Source: an uncultured Bacteroides sp. (GTDB lineage Bacteria; Bacteroidota; Bacteroidia; Bacteroidales; Bacteroidaceae). Taken from it: a stretch of DNA of 13,558 nucleotides. Below the pieces are notes generated by a model. That model ran no database searches. It was not told the DNA's origin and worked only from the letters and a program-made list of their open reading frames with translations. The position numbers were made by a program, and so were the translations under genes. Below, one piece after another: positions 10,947-13,558 of this stretch. Position 1 is the first letter of the stretch. Each line of letters opens with the position of its first letter. The stretch is taken from assembly GCA_934716785.1 (NCBI GenBank), contig CAKUYM010000089.1:1-13558 (forward strand), written 5' to 3'.

Positions 10947-13558
10947 ATGAATATGGAAAAACCAAAGTTGTTTAGATGTCCGGGGAAGATTCCCCCATGG
11001 AGAATTCTGCTCCTGTTGGGTGCATTTCTCTTAGATTTACAGTCTCCTGTCTTTGCCCAGACAGATTCCCGGCAAAAGTTCTCATTGAACTGCCAAGATG
11101 AACCAATGTCTTCCGCTTTAAAGAAAGTGGAGCAAATGAGTCATTACAAGATTCTGTTCACTTACGATGAGATTCAGAATTACAAAGTCACGGCTTCTGT
11201 AAAAGACAAGCCCATTGAGGAGATCATGCAAGCTATTATCGGTTCTTATCCTCTCTCCTACAAGATATCCAAGAAATTCATTACGATAGCCGCCCATAAG
11301 AAATCTGACAAAAAGATTATATTCGGTAGCGTTATCGATCAGGAAGGCACTCCGTTGCCGGGTGTCAATATCACGACCAACTTGCCGGAGATAGGTGGCA
11401 TCTCCGATGTCAACGGCGAATTTGACATACCTCTGCCTAAAGGAAAAGAGATCAAGAATGTCATCTTTTCTTTCACGGGAATGAAAAAAGTGATAGTTCC
11501 TTTTACCGGTCGCAAATTAAATATCACGATGAGTGACGACACACATGCCATTGACGAGGTTGTCGTTACGGGACTTGTCACTCACAATGCAAAAAGTTTC
11601 ACCGGCAATGCTTCCGTGTATAAAGGTGAAGATCTGAAAACGGTAGGCCACCAGAATCTGATCAAGAGTTTGAGTATTCTGGACCCGTCCATCAGCATAG
11701 CCGAAAATACGGAAATGGGATCAGACCCCAACACAATGCCCAAAATCAGATTCCGTGGCGAGAACTCTTTTCAAGGATTTGAGAACATCGACAAATCCGG
11801 ATTGATGAGTGACCCCAACCAACCGCTGTTCATCCTTGACGGATACCAGACAACATTGGAGACAATCGTAGATTTGGATATGAACCGGGTAGAGTCCGTC
11901 ACCATCTTGAAGGATGCCGCTGCCGGAGCAATCTATGGTTCGAGAGCAGCCAATGGAGTAATCGTGGTAAAGACAATCCAACCCAAAGAAGGAGAATTGC
12001 GGGTCAGCTATTCACTGGACGTCAACTTCGAGTTGCCGGATCTATCCAGCTATGACCTCTTGAATGCGCGTGAGAATCTGGAACTGTATGACAAGTTGGG
12101 CATGTACAGAAATGATGACGGAACACTCAGCCCTGCCTACAATCAAATCACCAAATGGGTGGCTCAGGGAGTGAATACCGACTGGCTGGCACAACCTGTG
12201 CAGAATGCCGTGGGACACAGACATTCACTCAACCTCTCCGGTGGCGACCGCCGTATGCGCTACGGATTGGACCTGAACTATTCGGGCAATCCCGGTGTGA
12301 TGAAGAAATCGTCACGCAACAATTACGGAATAGGCGTCAATCTGTCCTACAATCTCAATGACAAACTGCTGTTCACCAACCATCTGACAGTGGGGCAGAG
12401 AAAGTCCACGGAATCTCCATACGGCAGCTTCAGTGATTACACCACCATCAACTCCTTCTACCCCATCTACGATGAGAATGGCAAGCTATACAAAAACTAC
12501 TATTACGAGAACGAGTACGGAAACCCTTATAATGTGTGGGGAAACAGCAATAACATTCCGGTCAACCCTTTGTATGAAGCAAATGTAGGAAACGAAAACA
12601 AGAGCGAGAATCTGAATATCAATGAGAACTTCTCATTCGACTGGCTCATTCTCCCATCTTTAAGATTCAACGGGCGCGTCAGCTATACGAAGTCCCAATT
12701 GAAATCAACCTCATTCCTCTCTCCCAACTCGGCCACGTATGTAGATTACGGTTTCAATACCGATACGGAAACGAAAGAAGAGTTGAGAGGCAAATACACC
12801 TATTCCGACAGCTTTCAGGAGGCATTGGAAGGCAATATAATGCTCACGTATTCCAAGGTTTTCGACAAGCACTTCGTGACAGCCTCCGCCGGTAGCTCCC
12901 TGTCCGACTCGCGAAGCACCCTCTATGGCTTTACCGCTCAGGGATTCGGTGCGGAGGATGCTGCACAACCGGCTTATGCACACGGTTATGAAGAAGGCGG
13001 AGCACCCGACAATGCCGAGGGTCACGCACGTATGGCAAGTTTCTTCGCCTCTGCCAACTATGCTTTTGACAGCCGCTATCTTTTCGATTTCTCCTACCGT
13101 CTGGATGGTTCCTCACAATTCGGTTCGAAAGAGAAAGTGGCTCCGTTCTACAGTGTCGGTCTCGGATGGAATCTTCATAACGAAGCTTTCATCAAGAAAC
13201 TGGAATTTATCAATATGTTCAAGGTCAGAGGAACATACGGTGAGACCGGTTCAGTGAACTTCACCCCATATCAGGCAAGAGATATGTATCAATATACCAA
13301 GAACGACCGATATGACGGCAATATCGGAGTCACTCTCCTTTCGTTGGGAAATGAGAATCTGCGTTGGCAAACCACACGTTCCTACGAAGTCGGCGCCACA
13401 GTAGGACTATTCGACCGCATCGACCTCTCTGCCAGCTTTTATAATAAAACGACTTCAGACATGGTGCTTCCGGTGACTACCCCACCGTCAGTAGGATTCA
13501 GCAGCTATACCGAAAACCTCGGTAAGATGAAGAACAAAGGCTACGAACTGTCCTTACG
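10947..13558 (+). CDS. SusC-like TonB-dependent outer-membrane transporter with STN domain (3' end outside window)
   Basis: An uninterrupted reading frame of 870 codons to the window edge; full-length relatives run to about 1000-1150 residues. Residues 1-37 are a long signal peptide ending VFAQ. Residues about 45-115 form an STN domain (FSLNCQDEPMSSALKKVE to YKISKKFITIA). Residues about 124-200 form the CarboxypepD-regulatory-like domain (GSVIDQEGTPLPGVNI, DVNGEFDIPL). DEVVVTG at 203-209 is the SusC-type junction before the plug. The plug runs to about 341 (PLFILDGYQT, RVESVTILKDAAAGAIYGSRAANGVIVVKT). After it come beta-barrel strands rich in aromatic residues. The start is ATG 10947, with ATG 10953 as an alternative. 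The STN domain and the sigma/FecR pair upstream show that this is a signalling transporter, importing a glycan or other ligand with a SusD-like lipoprotein expected downstream. Ligand not identifiable. Confidence 0.95.
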   Translation, partial: MNMEKPKLFRCPGKIPPWRILLLLGAFLLDLQSPVFAQTDSRQKFSLNCQDEPMSSALKKVEQMSHYKILFTYDEIQNYKVTASVKDKPIEEIMQAIIGSYPLSYKISKKFITIAAHKKSDKKIIFGSVIDQEGTPLPGVNITTNLPEIGGISDVNGEFDIPLPKGKEIKNVIFSFTGMKKVIVPFTGRKLNITMSDDTHAIDEVVVTGLVTHNAKSFTGNASVYKGEDLKTVGHQNLIKSLSILDPSISIAENTEMGSDPNTMPKIRFRGENSFQGFENIDKSGLMSDPNQPLFILDGYQTTLETIVDLDMNRVESVTILKDAAAGAIYGSRAANGVIVVKTIQPKEGELRVSYSLDVNFELPDLSSYDLLNARENLELYDKLGMYRNDDGTLSPAYNQITKWVAQGVNTDWLAQPVQNAVGHRHSLNLSGGDRRMRYGLDLNYSGNPGVMKKSSRNNYGIGVNLSYNLNDKLLFTNHLTVGQRKSTESPYGSFSDYTTINSFYPIYDENGKLYKNYYYENEYGNPYNVWGNSNNIPVNPLYEANVGNENKSENLNINENFSFDWLILPSLRFNGRVSYTKSQLKSTSFLSPNSATYVDYGFNTDTETKEELRGKYTYSDSFQEALEGNIMLTYSKVFDKHFVTASAGSSLSDSRSTLYGFTAQGFGAEDAAQPAYAHGYEEGGAPDNAEGHARMASFFASANYAFDSRYLFDFSYRLDGSSQFGSKEKVAPFYSVGLGWNLHNEAFIKKLEFINMFKVRGTYGETGSVNFTPYQARDMYQYTKNDRYDGNIGVTLLSLGNENLRWQTTRSYEVGATVGLFDRIDLSASFYNKTTSDMVLPVTTPPSVGFSSYTENLGKMKNKGYELSL

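Noticed and set aside
10387..13116. Minus-strand frames within the FecR and SusC-like genes
   Set aside because: They overlap intact, well-recognised genes on the plus strand, and none shows a family motif.
1..13558. CRISPR, insertion sequences, tRNA or rRNA genes, phage or defence genes
   Set aside because: No regular spaced repeats, transposase or integrase motifs, cloverleaf patterns or defence-family proteins were found on either strand.

Overview
The window looks like chromosomal DNA from a gut Bacteroides species. The evidence is the repeated -7 motif TAnnTTFG-type boxes of the form TAnnTTTG, mostly weak Shine-Dalgarno sequences, an ECF sigma / FecR anti-sigma / SusC-like transporter triad, and the overall protein style. 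No rRNA, tRNA, CRISPR array or insertion sequence was found.

Left part (1-1925): the 5' end of a secreted GDSL/SGNH hydrolase reads out of the left edge on the minus strand. It is divergent from a short gene for a free-standing AlaX-like tRNA-editing domain (582-1058). The editing gene has a near-consensus Bacteroides promoter (407-437) followed by an intrinsic terminator inside its own leader (481-505), so it may be attenuated or may make a roughly 60-nt RNA. A tandem 14-bp repeat follows its stop codon. Next is an Hsp20 small heat-shock protein (1410-1838). It is preceded by a textbook sigma-54 (RpoN) promoter, an upstream nest of TGTCAT half-sites that looks like an enhancer-binding-protein site, and a strongly foldable 5' leader. 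A good terminator closes this gene.

Middle part (1985-7970, minus strand): a five-gene efflux operon in the order TolC-like outer-membrane protein, HlyD-like lipoprotein adaptor, double-NBD ABC ATPase, and two ABC-2 permeases. This matches the E. coli YbhG-YbhF-YbhS-YbhR type with its own outer-membrane channel. The fused ATPase is asymmetric: the altered residues of NBD1 (Q-loop, H-loop) and of NBD2 (signature) fall in the same composite ATP site. An AraC-family regulator (8191-9084) is divergent from the operon and is its likely controller.

Right part (9168-13558, plus strand): an ECF sigma factor, a FecR-type anti-sigma factor with a DUF4974-like C-terminus, and a SusC-like TonB-dependent transporter with an N-terminal STN signalling domain. 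The transporter is cut by the right edge after about 870 codons. This is a trans-envelope signalling and nutrient-uptake locus, and a susD-like gene would be expected just outside the window.

The families are all familiar. The least ordinary signals are the sigma-54/UAS control of the small heat-shock gene, the leader attenuator of the tRNA-editing gene, the co-degenerate ABC site, and two places where a gene's 3' end including its stop codon is repeated downstream.
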